A stretch of 64,000 bases of DNA from Pseudooceanicola batsensis HTCC2597 (GCF_000152725.1 NZ_CH724131.1:632680-696679); one strand, 5' to 3'. Counted from the stretch's first letter, positions 27,602 through 37,574 are shown. The notes: generated from the sequence alone by a model not told the origin. Translations and numbers: made by a program.

Positions 27602-28492
27602 ATGCATCAATCCATGACGGGATTCGCCTCGGCGCAGGGGCATCACGGCGCCTATTCCTGGGTCTGGGACCTGAGGTCGGTGAACGCACGGGGGCTGGAT
27701 GTCCGCGTCCGGCTGCCCGATTGGCTGCCGGGGCTGGATGCCGCGCTCAAGGCGCGTCTCGGAAAGAGGATCGCGCGCGGGAACGTGACCCTCGGCCTGC
27801 GCGTCACGCGGAGCGAGGAGACGGCGGCGCTGGCCGTGAACCCCGCCGCCCTCGATCAGGTGCTGATCGCCATGGCGCAGGTCGAGGACCGGGCGATGCA
27901 GCAGGGGCTGAGCCTCGCCCCCTCCCGCGCGGCGGATATCCTGTCGCAGCGCGGCGTGCTCGAGACCGCGGCCGTCGAGGAGGACGCCGAAGCGCTGACC
28001 GAGGCCCTTCTGGCCGATTTCGACACGCTCGCCCGCGCCTTCGTCGCGATGCGCGAGGGCGAGGGGGCGGCGCTGGCGCGGCTTCTCACCGATCAGCTCG
28101 CCCGGATCGAGGACCTGGTGGCGCAGGCCGGCGCCGTCCTCGGGACGCGCCGCGAAGCCATGCAGGAGGCGCTGCAGGCGCAGCTGCGTCGCGTGCTGGA
28201 GGCGGATGTCGCGGTGGACCAGCAGCGGCTGGAACAGGAGCTGGCGCTGATCGCCGTCAAGGCGGACGTGACCGAGGAACTCGACCGGCTGACGGCCCAT
28301 GTCGCCGCCGCGCGCGGCATCCTGGAGAGCGGCGGACCCGCGGGCCGCAAGCTCGACTTCCTCGCGCAGGAATTCAACCGCGAAGCCAATACCCTGTGTT
28401 CCAAGTCGCAGAACGCGGATCTGACCGCCGTCGGCCTCGATCTCAAGGCGGTGATCGAGCAGATGCGCGAGCAGGTTCAGAACCTCGAATGA
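27602..28492 (+). CDS. YicC/YloC family endoribonuclease
   Basis: A 296-residue protein of the YicC family: N-terminal domain starting [13 protein letters not shown] and the C-terminal DUF1732 domain ending [15 protein letters not shown]. Members are reported as endoribonucleases that act on small RNAs in E. coli. The leader just before the ATG consists of CAGGGCA repeats (AGGCAGGGCAGAGACAGGGC), which also provide the ribosome site. gmk follows, as in many alphaproteobacteria. Confidence 0.92.
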   Translation: MHQSMTGFASAQGHHGAYSWVWDLRSVNARGLDVRVRLPDWLPGLDAALKARLGKRIARGNVTLGLRVTRSEETAALAVNPAALDQVLIAMAQVEDRAMQQGLSLAPSRAADILSQRGVLETAAVEEDAEALTEALLADFDTLARAFVAMREGEGAALARLLTDQLARIEDLVAQAGAVLGTRREAMQEALQAQLRRVLEADVAVDQQRLEQELALIAVKADVTEELDRLTAHVAAARGILESGGPAGRKLDFLAQEFNREANTLCSKSQNADLTAVGLDLKAVIEQMREQVQNLE

Positions 28493-28577
28493 CCCGCCCG
28501 GCTTGCAAGCGGGCGTGAAATTTGCCAGTTGCTTGACCGGCATGGGCAAGGGGCTCCGCTGCGACCAGGGAGAGGAC

Positions 28578-29231
28578 ATGGCAGGACCATCGAACGAGCG
28601 GCGCGGGCTGCTGATCATCCTCTCCTCGCCCTCGGGCGCGGGCAAATCGACCCTGGCCCGGCGATTGCGCGACTGGGACGAAACGATCTGCTTTTCGGTC
28701 TCGGCCACCACGCGTCCGCCGCGCCCCGGAGAGGTCGACGGGCAGGATTACCACTTCCTGTCGGAATCCGCGTTCAAGGCCCTGGTGGCCGACGGCGGAA
28801 TGCTGGAACACGCCCATGTCTTCGGCAATTTCTACGGCTCGCCCAAGGCGGCGGTCGAGGAAGCGACGCAGGCCGGGCAGGACGTGCTCTTCGATATCGA
28901 CTGGCAGGGGGCACAGCAGATCCGCAACTCGTCGCTCGGGCAGCATACGCTGTCGATCTTCCTGCTGCCGCCCTCGATCACCGAGTTGCACAGGCGCCTG
29001 AAAGAGCGCGGGCAGGACAGCCCCGAGGTCATCGCCGGCCGGATGCGCAAGAGCTGGGACGAGATCAGCCACTGGGATGCCTACGATTTCGTCCTTGTGA
29101 ACGACAACCTGGACGACACCGAGGCCAGGCTCCGCGCCATCCTGACCGCGTCGCGCCTGCGCCGGACGCAGCAACCGCGGCTGACGGACCACGTCCGCAA
29201 GCTGCAGATGGAATTCGAGGAGACGCAATGA
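28578..29231 (+). CDS. gmk: Guanylate kinase
   Basis: A 217-residue GMP kinase. P-loop [10 protein letters not shown] near residues 14-23, GMP-binding segment [18 protein letters not shown] and lid-region LKERGQDS are present. The ATG at 28578 follows GGAGAGG; a frame extension upstream lacks a signal for initiation. The stop overlaps the start of the gamma-carbonic anhydrase gene (ATGA). Confidence 0.96.
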   Translation: MAGPSNERRGLLIILSSPSGAGKSTLARRLRDWDETICFSVSATTRPPRPGEVDGQDYHFLSESAFKALVADGGMLEHAHVFGNFYGSPKAAVEEATQAGQDVLFDIDWQGAQQIRNSSLGQHTLSIFLLPPSITELHRRLKERGQDSPEVIAGRMRKSWDEISHWDAYDFVLVNDNLDDTEARLRAILTASRLRRTQQPRLTDHVRKLQMEFEETQ

Positions 29232-29758
29232 CGCTCTATTCGCTCGACGGTCTGAGCCCCGAACTGCCCGAGGACGGCGACTTCTGGGTCGCTCCGGATG
29301 CCAACGTGATCGGCCGGGTGATCCTGGAAAGCGCCACATCCGTCTGGTTCGGATCGACCCTGCGCGGCGACAACGAACCTATCCGCATCGGGCAGGGCTC
29401 CAACGTGCAGGAAAACACCGTGATGCATACCGACATCGGGTGTCCGCTGACCGTCGGACGCAACTGCACCATCGGGCACAAGGCGATGCTGCACGGCTGT
29501 ACCATCGGTGACAACACGCTGATCGGAATGGGGGCGACGATCCTCAACAATGCCGTCATCGGCAGGAACTGCCTGATCGGCGCCGGAGCCCTGATCACCG
29601 AAGGCAAGGAAATCCCCGACAACTCGATGGTGTTGGGCAGCCCGGGCAAGGTGGTGCGGGAACTCGGTCCGGAATGGGCGCAGCGGCTGGAGACTTCGGC
29701 CCTGCACTACCAGGAGAACATGCGCCGCTTTCGCGACGGCCTGACGCCGATGGGCTGA
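29228..29758 (+). CDS. Gamma carbonic anhydrase family protein
   Basis: A 176-residue left-handed beta-helix protein built of hexapeptide repeats ([37 protein letters not shown]). The three zinc-ligand histidines of Cam-type enzymes are kept: His67 in MHTD, His84 and His89 in IGHKAMLHG. Whether it hydrates CO2 or is a non-catalytic PaaY/YrdA-like homologue cannot be told. It overlaps gmk by four bases. Confidence 0.92.
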   Translation: MTLYSLDGLSPELPEDGDFWVAPDANVIGRVILESATSVWFGSTLRGDNEPIRIGQGSNVQENTVMHTDIGCPLTVGRNCTIGHKAMLHGCTIGDNTLIGMGATILNNAVIGRNCLIGAGALITEGKEIPDNSMVLGSPGKVVRELGPEWAQRLETSALHYQENMRRFRDGLTPMG

Positions 29759-30061
29759 GGCAGCGGCGGGGCCGGCGGCCGTCAGCCGCCGTGCGTCCAT
29801 CCTCGGGCGCGACCCGAGGGTCCTGTGCCTCTCCGTTCGACAGCAGGTCGGAGATCCCCGGGGTCGAGCCCGAGGAGGGCGGTGGTTGGGCGCGTCACGG
29901 CACCGGCGGATTGCGACGCACGTCCCTTGTCGGTTTTCGCGGCGCAGGTTTGCAGGGGGTCGCCCGGGTCCGGCCCGCCGTCGCGCGTCGGCAGGCGGGG
30001 CCGTCGCTTTACACGGCCCGCGCTGTGCGGCTAAGGCTTGGCGGCATTTCACGGGACGAAG
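29759..30061. other. 303-base gap between carbonic anhydrase and phoR, two GC hairpins
   Basis: No convincing gene. Two perfect hairpins follow the carbonic anhydrase stop: GGCGGC (29774-29779) with GCCGCC (29785-29790), and CCTCGGG (29801-29807) with CCCGAGG (29813-29819), each with a five-base loop. Neither is followed by a T tract, so they may serve as transcript-end stabilisers or Rho-independent-like stops of low efficiency. The rest is GC-rich without repeats. The phoR promoter should lie here but no clear one was found. Confidence 0.5.
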
Positions 30062-31102
30062 ATGACCGAAGCCTTTCTGACCCAGCTCCTTCAGGCCATT
30101 CCTCTCGCTTCGGTCCTGATCGGCCGGGGGGAGCGGATCCTCGCGGCGAATTCCGAGGCCAAGACCCTGCTGGGGTCGGGAATCGTCGGACGCCACTTCA
30201 TCACCGCGATCCGGCATCCCGCGGTGCTCGACGCGGTCGAGCACTGCCTCGGCGACCGCAAGACGCACCGCGCCCGGCACCTCACCAGTCAGAGCGGGCG
30301 TGACCTGACCTACAGCGTCACCGCCTCCTACATCGATTTCAGCGCGGGCGAAGGGGTGCTGGTCTGTTTCGACGACATCACGCCGGTCGAGCAGGCCGGG
30401 CAGATGCGGCGCGATTTCGTGGCCAATGTCAGCCATGAACTGCGAACGCCGCTGACCGCGCTACTGGGCTTCATCGAGACGCTGCGCGGCCCGGCCAGCA
30501 AGGACCCCGCAGCCCAGCAGCGCTTCCTCGGGATCATGGACCGCGAGGCGCACCGGATGGAGCGGCTGGTGCGCGATCTGCTCTCGCTCAGCCGGGTCGA
30601 GGCCGAGGAGCGGGTGCGGCCGGTCACACGGGTCGACATCGTCGCCATCCTCGAATCGGTGCAGAAGTCACTGGAACCCCTCGCCGCCGAGGCCGGCGTC
30701 GCCTTTTCGCGGATCGACGACGGAACCCCGATCCACGTGCCGGGCGACGAGGACCAGTTGCGCCAGGTCTTCACCAACCTGATCGAGAACGCGGTCAAGT
30801 ACGGTGCCAGGGGCGAGAGGGTCGAGGTGACGGTCCACCTCTCCGAGGCGGTGCCGTCGCTCAGGGGGCCGGGGGTTGAGGTGACCGTCCGGGATTTCGG
30901 GCCGGGAATCGAGGAGATCCACATCCCGCGACTCACCGAACGCTTCTACCGAGTCGATTCGCACAGATCGCGGGAAATGGGCGGCACCGGCCTCGGACTG
31001 GCCATCGTGAAGCATATCGTGAACCGCCACCGCGGCAGGCTGCGGATCGAGAGCGAACCGGGGCAGGGGTGCAGGTTCATCGTGACGCTTCCCCACGAAT
31101 GA
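30062..31102 (+). CDS. phoR: PhoR-type phosphate-regulon histidine kinase (apparently soluble)
   Basis: A 346-residue kinase: a PAS-like domain (about 1-110), HisKA with VANVSHELRTPL (His125), N-box NLIENAVKYG, G1 RDFGPGIEEIH and G2 GGTGLGLAIV. It partners PhoB to sense phosphate through Pst-PhoU. No transmembrane helix is visible, unlike E. coli PhoR, so contact with the membrane must go through Pst/PhoU. The start was taken at ATG 30062; an upstream TTG eight codons earlier is possible. It heads the pst-pho cluster. Confidence 0.88.
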   Translation: MTEAFLTQLLQAIPLASVLIGRGERILAANSEAKTLLGSGIVGRHFITAIRHPAVLDAVEHCLGDRKTHRARHLTSQSGRDLTYSVTASYIDFSAGEGVLVCFDDITPVEQAGQMRRDFVANVSHELRTPLTALLGFIETLRGPASKDPAAQQRFLGIMDREAHRMERLVRDLLSLSRVEAEERVRPVTRVDIVAILESVQKSLEPLAAEAGVAFSRIDDGTPIHVPGDEDQLRQVFTNLIENAVKYGARGERVEVTVHLSEAVPSLRGPGVEVTVRDFGPGIEEIHIPRLTERFYRVDSHRSREMGGTGLGLAIVKHIVNRHRGRLRIESEPGQGCRFIVTLPHE

Positions 31103-31229
31103 ACCGCTGCGGGGCGCGGCAAGCCCTGTCAGCAAGGGGCCGCGGCCCGGCCCGGTGATATGGCGTCTTGCCCGACCCCGTCGCTATACAACTTGGCCGT
31201 GTTGTCCAGCTGACCAAACGTCATGCGCT

Positions 31230-31269
31230 CTGTCGTAAAACCGTTACAAATCTGTCGCAAAAGGATAAT
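31230..31269 (+). promoter_or_regulatory. Triple PHO box in front of pstS
   Basis: Three seven-base repeats spaced by four A/T bases: CTGTCGT (31230-31236), CCGTTAC (31241-31247) and CTGTCGC (31252-31258), with spacers AAAA and AAAT. This is the PhoB binding pattern (CTGTCAT-like direct repeats, 11-base period). A GATAAT at 31264-31269 is a candidate -10. The site lies 69-108 bases upstream of pstS and predicts phosphate-starvation control of the pst operon. Confidence 0.85.
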
Positions 31270-31337
31270 GCCCCATCAATAGGAGGCTCCCTGAGGTCAC
31301 CGGGGATGGTGATCACAGACACAATCAGGAGCAATCC

Positions 31338-32378
31338 ATGTCCATCATGAAACTGACCGCCTCTGCCGTGGCGATCGCTGCCGTTTCCGCAACTGCCGCC
31401 GCCGCCCGCGACCAGGTGCAGGTTGCCGGATCCTCGACCGTTCTGCCCTACGCCTCGATCGTGGCGGAGCTTTTCGGCGAGAACACCGATTATCCCACCC
31501 CGGTGGTCGAATCGGGCGGCTCCTCCGCCGGTCTCAAGCGCTTCTGCGAGGGCGTGGGCGAGAACACGATCGACGTCGCCAACGCCTCGCGCGCCATCCG
31601 CGAGAAAGAGGTCGCGGCCTGTGCCGACAACGGCGTGACCGACATCATCGAGGTCCGCATCGGCTATGACGGCATCGTCTTCGCCTCGCAGCAGTCCGGC
31701 CCGGCCTTCACCGCCTTCGAGCCGACCGACATCTTCAACGCCATCGGCGCACAGGTCCTCGTCGACGGCGAGATTGTCGACAACCCCTACAACACCTGGG
31801 CCGAGTTCAACTCGGAGCTGCCGGACACCGAGATCGCGATGTTCATCCCCGGCACCAAGCACGGCACCCGCGAAGTGTTCGAGGAAAAGGTCCTGCTGAT
31901 CGGTTGCGAAGAGACCGGCGCGATGCAGGCCATGATCGACGGCGGCATGTCGGAAGACGACGCCGAGGATGCCTGCCTCGACGTGCGCCAGGACGGCAAG
32001 TCGGTCGACATCGACGGCGACTATACCGAGACCCTGGCCCGTATCGACGCCAACACCAACGGCATCGGCGTCTTCGGCCTGGCGTTCTACGAGAACAACA
32101 CCGACAAGCTGAAAGTGGCGACCATGTCCGGTGTCTCGCCCTCGACGGAAACCATCGCCTCGGGCGAGTATCCGGTCTCGCGCCCGCTGTTCTTCTACGT
32201 CAAGAAGGCGCATATCGGCGTGATCCCGGGCCTCAAGGAATACGCCCAGTTCTTCGTGGCCGACGAGATCGCAGGCCCGGGCGGCCCGCTCTCCAACTAC
32301 GGCCTCGTCGCCGACCCCGAGCTGGCCGAGACCCAGAACATGGTCGCGAACGAAGACACCATGACCTCGGGCATGTAA
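31338..32378 (+). CDS. pstS: Periplasmic phosphate-binding protein PstS
   Basis: A 346-residue secreted protein with signal peptide MSIMKLTASAVAIAAVSATAAAA and the phosphate-binding opening VAGSSTVLPY, then ESGGSSAG and PGTKHGTREVF. It delivers phosphate to the PstCAB transporter. It is first in the operon behind the PHO boxes and is separated from pstC by a strong hairpin. Confidence 0.96.
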   Translation: MSIMKLTASAVAIAAVSATAAAARDQVQVAGSSTVLPYASIVAELFGENTDYPTPVVESGGSSAGLKRFCEGVGENTIDVANASRAIREKEVAACADNGVTDIIEVRIGYDGIVFASQQSGPAFTAFEPTDIFNAIGAQVLVDGEIVDNPYNTWAEFNSELPDTEIAMFIPGTKHGTREVFEEKVLLIGCEETGAMQAMIDGGMSEDDAEDACLDVRQDGKSVDIDGDYTETLARIDANTNGIGVFGLAFYENNTDKLKVATMSGVSPSTETIASGEYPVSRPLFFYVKKAHIGVIPGLKEYAQFFVADEIAGPGGPLSNYGLVADPELAETQNMVANEDTMTSGM

Positions 32379-32396
32379 TCCGGCCCGATCGACACC

Positions 32397-32421
32397 GGGG
32401 GCGGCCGGACGTGCCGCCCCC
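32397..32421 (+). terminator. Intercistronic hairpin between pstS and pstC
   Basis: GGGGGCGGC (32397-32405) and GCCGCCCCC (32413-32421) form a perfect nine-pair stem with a seven-base loop, followed by GACCCTTTG rather than a long T run. It likely acts as partial terminator or RNA stabiliser, allowing more PstS than membrane subunits, as in other pst and binding-protein operons. Confidence 0.7.
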
Positions 32422-32461
32422 GACCCTTTGAGAACACCCCTGCTAAGAAGGACGCGGACAC

Positions 32462-33934
32462 ATGCCGATTTTCTGGCTCGTTCTGATCGTGCTCGCCATC
32501 GGCGCGGCCGGATACGTCGCAGGCCGGCGACGCGCGCTGGCCAGCGCCGGCGGAGACAGCCGCCATCTGCATTCCCTGCCGTCCTATTACGGCTCGAACG
32601 TGGCCATCAAGGCGGTCGTGCCGGCGTTCCTGCTGATGATCGTCTGGCTGCTGGTGCAGCCGCTCTATGTATCCAACACCGTCTCGGGGATGCTGCCGCA
32701 GTCCGCCATTCCCGACAATTCCTCGCGCGGGCTGGTCATGGCCGAGGTGCGTCGTGCCGCGGAGGGCATGAACAACGCCGTGGCACAGGGCCTCATGTCC
32801 GAGGAATTCGCCGGCAACGCCCGGGCAGATGTGGCAGATGTCACGCAGCGCCTGAAGGATGCCGGCCAGATCGTGACCTCGCAGGTGACGCAGCCGATCC
32901 TGCGGGCGGCGCAGCGCTACCGGGTGATGAATTCCACCGGCGGGCAGATGATGACCATCGCCGTGCTGGTCCTTTCGGTGCTGGGCTCCCTCTGGGGGCT
33001 GCGGGAGTCCCAGGCCGAGTACCGCGCGCGCAACATCGTGGAGCGGAGCATCCGGGCGCTGCTCGTCGGCGCGGCCTCGATCGCGGTGCTGACGACGCTC
33101 GGCATCGTGCTGTCGCTGGTCTTCAACACGGTCGAGTTCTTCCGCCTCTATCCCGCCACCGACTTCTTCTTCGGCCTCAACTGGGCGCCCAGCTTTTCCG
33201 GCCGCGGCGGCAGTTCCGATCTCGGCATTCTCCCGCTGCTCTGGGGCACCTTCTACATCTCGCTCGTCGCGCTAGTCGTGGCGGTGCCGATCGGGCTTTT
33301 CGCCGCGATCTACCTCTCGGAATACGCCAGCCCCCGGATCCGGTCTTTCGCCAAGCCGTTGCTTGAGGTGCTGGCCGGCATTCCCACCATCGTCTACGGG
33401 CTCTTCGCGCTGCTGACGGTCGGGCCGCTGCTGCTCGGGGTCTTCGGGGACGAGGGCCTGGGCATCATGCAGGCGGGCACGGCGGTGATGACCGCGGGCC
33501 TCGTTTTGGGGATCATGCTGATCCCCTTCGTCAGCTCGCTGTCGGACGACATCATCAACGCCGTGCCGCAGGCGATGCGGGACGGCTCTTACGGGCTGGG
33601 CGCGACCAAGTCCGAGACGATCAAGCAGGTCGTCCTGCCGGCCGCGCTGCCCGGCATCGTGGGCGCCATCCTGCTGGCCGCATCCCGCGCCATCGGCGAG
33701 ACGATGATCGTGGTGCTCGGGGCAGGGGCCGCGGCCCGGCTCTCGCTCAACCCGTTCGAGGCGATGACCACCGTGACCGCCAAGATCGTCTCGCAGCTGA
33801 CAGGCGACGCCGACTTCGCCTCGCCCGAGGCGCTCGTCGCCTTCGCCCTGGGCATGACGCTGTTCGTCATCACGCTCGGGCTCAACATCTTCGCGCTCTA
33901 CATCGTGCGCAAATACCGGGAGCAGTACGAATGA
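32462..33934 (+). CDS. pstC: Phosphate ABC transporter permease PstC, long form
   Basis: A 490-residue permease. The C-terminal part (about 255-490) is the PstC core with six helices and the EAA-type loop near GSYGLGATKSETIKQVVLPAALPGI. The N-terminal 250 residues hold extra membrane segments and a soluble region with RADVADVTQRLKDAGQ, making it much longer than E. coli PstC. AAGGA precedes the ATG; the stop overlaps pstA (ATGA). Confidence 0.94.
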   Translation: MPIFWLVLIVLAIGAAGYVAGRRRALASAGGDSRHLHSLPSYYGSNVAIKAVVPAFLLMIVWLLVQPLYVSNTVSGMLPQSAIPDNSSRGLVMAEVRRAAEGMNNAVAQGLMSEEFAGNARADVADVTQRLKDAGQIVTSQVTQPILRAAQRYRVMNSTGGQMMTIAVLVLSVLGSLWGLRESQAEYRARNIVERSIRALLVGAASIAVLTTLGIVLSLVFNTVEFFRLYPATDFFFGLNWAPSFSGRGGSSDLGILPLLWGTFYISLVALVVAVPIGLFAAIYLSEYASPRIRSFAKPLLEVLAGIPTIVYGLFALLTVGPLLLGVFGDEGLGIMQAGTAVMTAGLVLGIMLIPFVSSLSDDIINAVPQAMRDGSYGLGATKSETIKQVVLPAALPGIVGAILLAASRAIGETMIVVLGAGAAARLSLNPFEAMTTVTAKIVSQLTGDADFASPEALVAFALGMTLFVITLGLNIFALYIVRKYREQYE

Positions 33935-35271
33935 CCGACGCAACCTCCACCCCCGGAAGTGCGACGCCGCGCGCCCACAAGGCGACCTCGCTGCTGACCG
34001 TGGACGAGCGCACCCGGCGGCGCAACGCCTCGGAAGGCCGGTTCAAGACCTACGGCATCGTTGCCATCGCCATCGCGCTGTTCTTCCTCGTGGTGCTCGT
34101 CGTGGCGATCCTGCGTTCGGGCCTGCCGGCCTTCACGGCCACCGTCGCCGACGTCGAGATCACCATCACCCAGGAGGAGTTCGACGCGGCCGAGGGCGAG
34201 CTCTTCAAGACCAAGGCCTATGAACAGCTCTTCATCGGCAAGCTTCAGCGGCAGCTGAGCGAAAACGGGATGCAGGTCGAGTTCGACGCCGCCGCGATCG
34301 AGCGGATCATGGGCAAGGTCGGTGGCGACATTCGCGAATTCTACCGCGCCAATCCCGCGCAACTGGGCGAACCGGTCAGCTTCCAGCTGTCCGCCTCGTC
34401 GCGTGTCGATGGATATTTCAAGGGGCGCGTGACCCGCGAGGCCCTCCAGGACAGCCGCTTCCTCCAGCTGAGCGATCTCGACCTGGTCGATGCGCTGGAA
34501 GAGGCGGGGATCATTCGCCAGTCCTTCAACTGGACCTTCATCCAGGGCGCGGATTCCGGCGTGGACAACCCGGGCGGGGCAGGGATCGGGGCCTCGGTCG
34601 TGGGGTCGTTCTTCATGATGCTGGTGGTGCTCTTCCTGTCGCTGCCGATCGGTGTCGCGGCCTCGATCTACCTCGAGGAATTCGCGCCGCAGAACCGCTG
34701 GACCGACATGATCGAGGTGAACATCTCGAACCTCGCGGCCGTGCCGTCGATCGTCTTCGGCATCCTCGGCCTCGCCGTCTTCATCCAGTTCATGCACCTG
34801 CCGCAATCGGCCCCGCTGGTCGGCGGGCTGGTGCTGACGCTGATGACCCTGCCGACGATCATCATCTCGACCCGGGCCTCGCTGAAGGCCGTGCCGCCGT
34901 CGATCCGCGACGCGGCGCTCGGGGTGGGGGCCTCGAAGATGCAGGCGGTCTTCCACCACGTCCTGCCGCTGGCCATGCCGGGGATTCTGACCGGCACGAT
35001 CATCGGCCTCGCGCAGGCGCTTGGCGAAACCGCGCCTCTGCTGCTGATCGGGATGGTCGGCTTCGTCGCCCGCGGCTATCCGGACGGGATCGTCAGCGGC
35101 TTCGTCGATCCGAATTCCGCCATGCCGGCGCAGATCTACACCTGGGCAGCGCGCGCGGACGCCGCCTTTTACGAGAAGGCCTGGGGCGGTATCATCATCC
35201 TGCTGCTCTTCCTCATGACCATGAACTTCATCGCCATCGTGCTGCGTCGCCGCTTTGAACGCCGCTGGTAA
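33931..35271 (+). CDS. pstA: Phosphate ABC transporter permease PstA, long form
   Basis: A 446-residue permease. After one N-terminal helix (about 40-60) there is a periplasmic insert of roughly 130 residues not found in the short enterobacterial PstA; the transport core follows from about 205, with the EAA loop in [24 protein letters not shown]. Both permeases of this operon are enlarged, which suggests matching extracytoplasmic domains. Confidence 0.94.
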   Translation: MTDATSTPGSATPRAHKATSLLTVDERTRRRNASEGRFKTYGIVAIAIALFFLVVLVVAILRSGLPAFTATVADVEITITQEEFDAAEGELFKTKAYEQLFIGKLQRQLSENGMQVEFDAAAIERIMGKVGGDIREFYRANPAQLGEPVSFQLSASSRVDGYFKGRVTREALQDSRFLQLSDLDLVDALEEAGIIRQSFNWTFIQGADSGVDNPGGAGIGASVVGSFFMMLVVLFLSLPIGVAASIYLEEFAPQNRWTDMIEVNISNLAAVPSIVFGILGLAVFIQFMHLPQSAPLVGGLVLTLMTLPTIIISTRASLKAVPPSIRDAALGVGASKMQAVFHHVLPLAMPGILTGTIIGLAQALGETAPLLLIGMVGFVARGYPDGIVSGFVDPNSAMPAQIYTWAARADAAFYEKAWGGIIILLLFLMTMNFIAIVLRRRFERRW

Positions 35272-35287
35272 TATGGGAGACACGACA

Positions 35288-36085
35288 ATGTATGACGCCC
35301 CCGCTTCGGAGCAGAAAGTGAACCAGCAGACCACCAAGATCTCGGCGCGCAAGGTGCAGGTCTATTACGGCGACACCCATGCCATCAAGGACGTGGATGT
35401 CGATATCGAGGATCGCACGGTCACCGCCTTCATCGGCCCCTCGGGTTGCGGCAAGTCGACCTTCCTGCGCTGTCTGAACCGGATGAACGACACCATCGAC
35501 GTCGCGCGCATCGAGGGCGACATCCTTCTGGACGGCGAGGATATCTACGACAAGAAGGTCGATCCCGTGCAGCTGCGCGCCAAGGTGGGCATGGTGTTCC
35601 AGAAGCCCAACCCCTTTCCCAAGTCGATCTACGACAACATCGCCTACGGGCCGCGCATCCACGGGCTTGCCAAGAACAAGGCGGATCTGGACGAGATCGT
35701 CGAGAAATCGCTCCGCCGCGGCGCGATCTGGAACGAGGTCAAGGACCGGCTCCACGCGCCCGGCACCGGCCTCTCCGGCGGGCAGCAGCAGCGGCTCTGC
35801 ATCGCCCGCGCCATCGCGACGGAGCCCGAGGTGCTGCTGATGGACGAACCCTGCTCCGCGCTCGACCCGATCGCCACGGGGCAGGTGGAGGAACTGATCG
35901 ACGAGCTGCGCGAAAGCTATTCGGTCGTCATCGTCACGCACTCCATGCAGCAGGCCGCACGGGTCAGCCAGAAGACGGCGTTCTTTCACCTCGGCAACCT
36001 CGTGGAATACGGCGAAACCGGCCAGATCTTCACGAACCCGGTCGATCCCCGCACCGAAAGCTACATTACCGGCCGGATCGGCTAA
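35288..36085 (+). CDS. pstB: Phosphate ABC transporter ATPase PstB
   Basis: A 265-residue ATPase: Walker [10 protein letters not shown] near residue 53, signature [14 protein letters not shown], Walker [14 protein letters not shown] and switch histidine in IVTHSMQQ. The ATG at 35288 is preceded by GGGAGA; an ATG at 35273 lies too near the pstA stop for its own ribosome site. Confidence 0.97.
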   Translation: MYDAPASEQKVNQQTTKISARKVQVYYGDTHAIKDVDVDIEDRTVTAFIGPSGCGKSTFLRCLNRMNDTIDVARIEGDILLDGEDIYDKKVDPVQLRAKVGMVFQKPNPFPKSIYDNIAYGPRIHGLAKNKADLDEIVEKSLRRGAIWNEVKDRLHAPGTGLSGGQQQRLCIARAIATEPEVLLMDEPCSALDPIATGQVEELIDELRESYSVVIVTHSMQQAARVSQKTAFFHLGNLVEYGETGQIFTNPVDPRTESYITGRIG

Positions 36086-36104
36086 CAGTCCAACGGAGGA
36101 CAAG

Positions 36105-36827
36105 ATGACGGAAGAGCAGCACATCACGTCTGTCTACGACCGGGATCTCGAGGCCATCCAGGCCAAGATCATGAAGATGGGCGGGCTTGTCGAAGCCGCC
36201 ATCCTCGACGCCGCCCAGAGTCTCGAGACCCGGGACGAGGAATTGGCCGAGAAGGTCAGGGTGGGCGACCGGGCCATCGACGATCTCGAGGAGATGATCA
36301 ACGAGGATGCCGCGCGTCTGATCGCGCTGCGCGCGCCGACCGCGGGCGACCTGCGCATCGTCCTGTCGGTGATGAAGATCTCCAGCAATCTCGAGCGGAT
36401 CGGCGACTATGCCAAGAACATGGCCAAGCGCACCACGATCCTCAGCCAGATGAGCCCGATTCACGGCTCGCAGACCGCGCTGCGCCGCATGGCGCGCGAG
36501 GTGAACGAGATGCTCAAGGACGCGCTGGACAGCTATATCCAGCGCGACGCGGGCAAGGCCCAGGCGGTGATCAATCGCGACGCCGATGTCGATCAGATGT
36601 ACAACGCCCTGTTCCGCGAATTCCTGACCTTCATGATGGAAGACCCGCGCAACATCACCGCCTGCATGCACCTGCACTTCATCGCGAAGAATACCGAGCG
36701 GATGGGCGACCATGTGACCTCGATCGCCGAGCAGGTGGTCTATCTCGTGACCGGCGGCACCCCCGAAGAGGGCCGCCCCAAGGGCGACAAGACCTCGACC
36801 GACGCCGCGTATTCGCCGCAGATGTAA
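36105..36827 (+). CDS. phoU: Phosphate signalling protein PhoU
   Basis: A 240-residue protein made of two related three-helix bundles. The metal-binding type motifs appear as DRAIDDLEEMINEDAARLIA in the first half and NRDADVDQMYNALFREFLTF in the second. PhoU links the Pst transporter to PhoR and represses the regulon in high phosphate. It lies 19 bases after pstB. The C-terminal tail (about 220-240) is charged and likely disordered. Confidence 0.96.
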   Translation: MTEEQHITSVYDRDLEAIQAKIMKMGGLVEAAILDAAQSLETRDEELAEKVRVGDRAIDDLEEMINEDAARLIALRAPTAGDLRIVLSVMKISSNLERIGDYAKNMAKRTTILSQMSPIHGSQTALRRMAREVNEMLKDALDSYIQRDAGKAQAVINRDADVDQMYNALFREFLTFMMEDPRNITACMHLHFIAKNTERMGDHVTSIAEQVVYLVTGGTPEEGRPKGDKTSTDAAYSPQM

Positions 36828-36852
36828 CGACAGAGATCCGGAAAACAGCAGC

Positions 36853-37539
36853 ATGGCCGAACAACCAACCGTTCTGGTTGTCGAGGACGAACCCGCACAG
36901 CGGGAAGTCCTCGCATACAATCTGGAGGCCGAGGGGTTTCGCGTGAACCGCGCCGCCGACGGCGAAGAGGCCCTCATGCTCGTGGACGAGGCCGCGCCGG
37001 ACATCATCGTCCTGGACTGGATGTTGCCGAGCGTCTCGGGGATCGAGGTCTGCCGTCAGCTCAAGATGCGCACGGAGACGCGTGGTGTGCCGATCATCAT
37101 GCTTTCGGCCCGGTCGGAAGAGGTCGACCGGGTGCGGGGTCTGGAAACCGGTGCCGACGACTATGTGGTCAAGCCGTACTCCGTGATCGAGCTGATGGCC
37201 CGCGTCCGCGCGCAGCTCCGACGGACGCGCCCCTCGACCGTGGGCGAGCGTCTGGAATACGAAGGCATCGTCCTGGACAGCGAGACGCATCGCGTGACGC
37301 GCGAGGGTCAGGTGCTCAAGCTCGGCCCCACGGAATTCCGGCTGCTGACAACCTTCATGGAGAAACCGGGCCGCGTCTGGAGCCGTGAACAGCTGCTCGA
37401 CCGTGTCTGGGGCCGCGACATCTACGTCGACACCCGCACCGTGGACGTCCATATCGGCCGCCTGCGCAAGGCGTTATGCCAGTTCGGCGGCGACGATCCG
37501 CTGCGCACGGTGCGCGGCGCGGGCTACGCGCTCGGCTGA
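36853..37539 (+). CDS. phoB: Phosphate regulon response regulator PhoB
   Basis: A 228-residue OmpR/PhoB-class regulator. Receiver: acidic pair ED at 11-12, phosphorylation site Asp55 in IVLDWMLP, Lys in VVKPYSV. Winged helix from about 130, with KLGPTEFRLLTTFM and RTVDVHIGRLRKAL. It should bind the PHO boxes in front of pstS. Last gene of the cluster, 25 bases after phoU; an insertion sequence begins about 35 bases downstream. Confidence 0.97.
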   Translation: MAEQPTVLVVEDEPAQREVLAYNLEAEGFRVNRAADGEEALMLVDEAAPDIIVLDWMLPSVSGIEVCRQLKMRTETRGVPIIMLSARSEEVDRVRGLETGADDYVVKPYSVIELMARVRAQLRRTRPSTVGERLEYEGIVLDSETHRVTREGQVLKLGPTEFRLLTTFMEKPGRVWSREQLLDRVWGRDIYVDTRTVDVHIGRLRKALCQFGGDDPLRTVRGAGYALG

Positions 37540-37574
37540 AGGCGGAGGACCGACCGGGGGCGCACACGAGACTT

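Noticed and set aside
29674..30303. 209-codon plus-strand frame over the gap before phoR
   Set aside because: Low-complexity Arg/Gly/Ala content, overlaps two well-supported genes and has no initiation signal.
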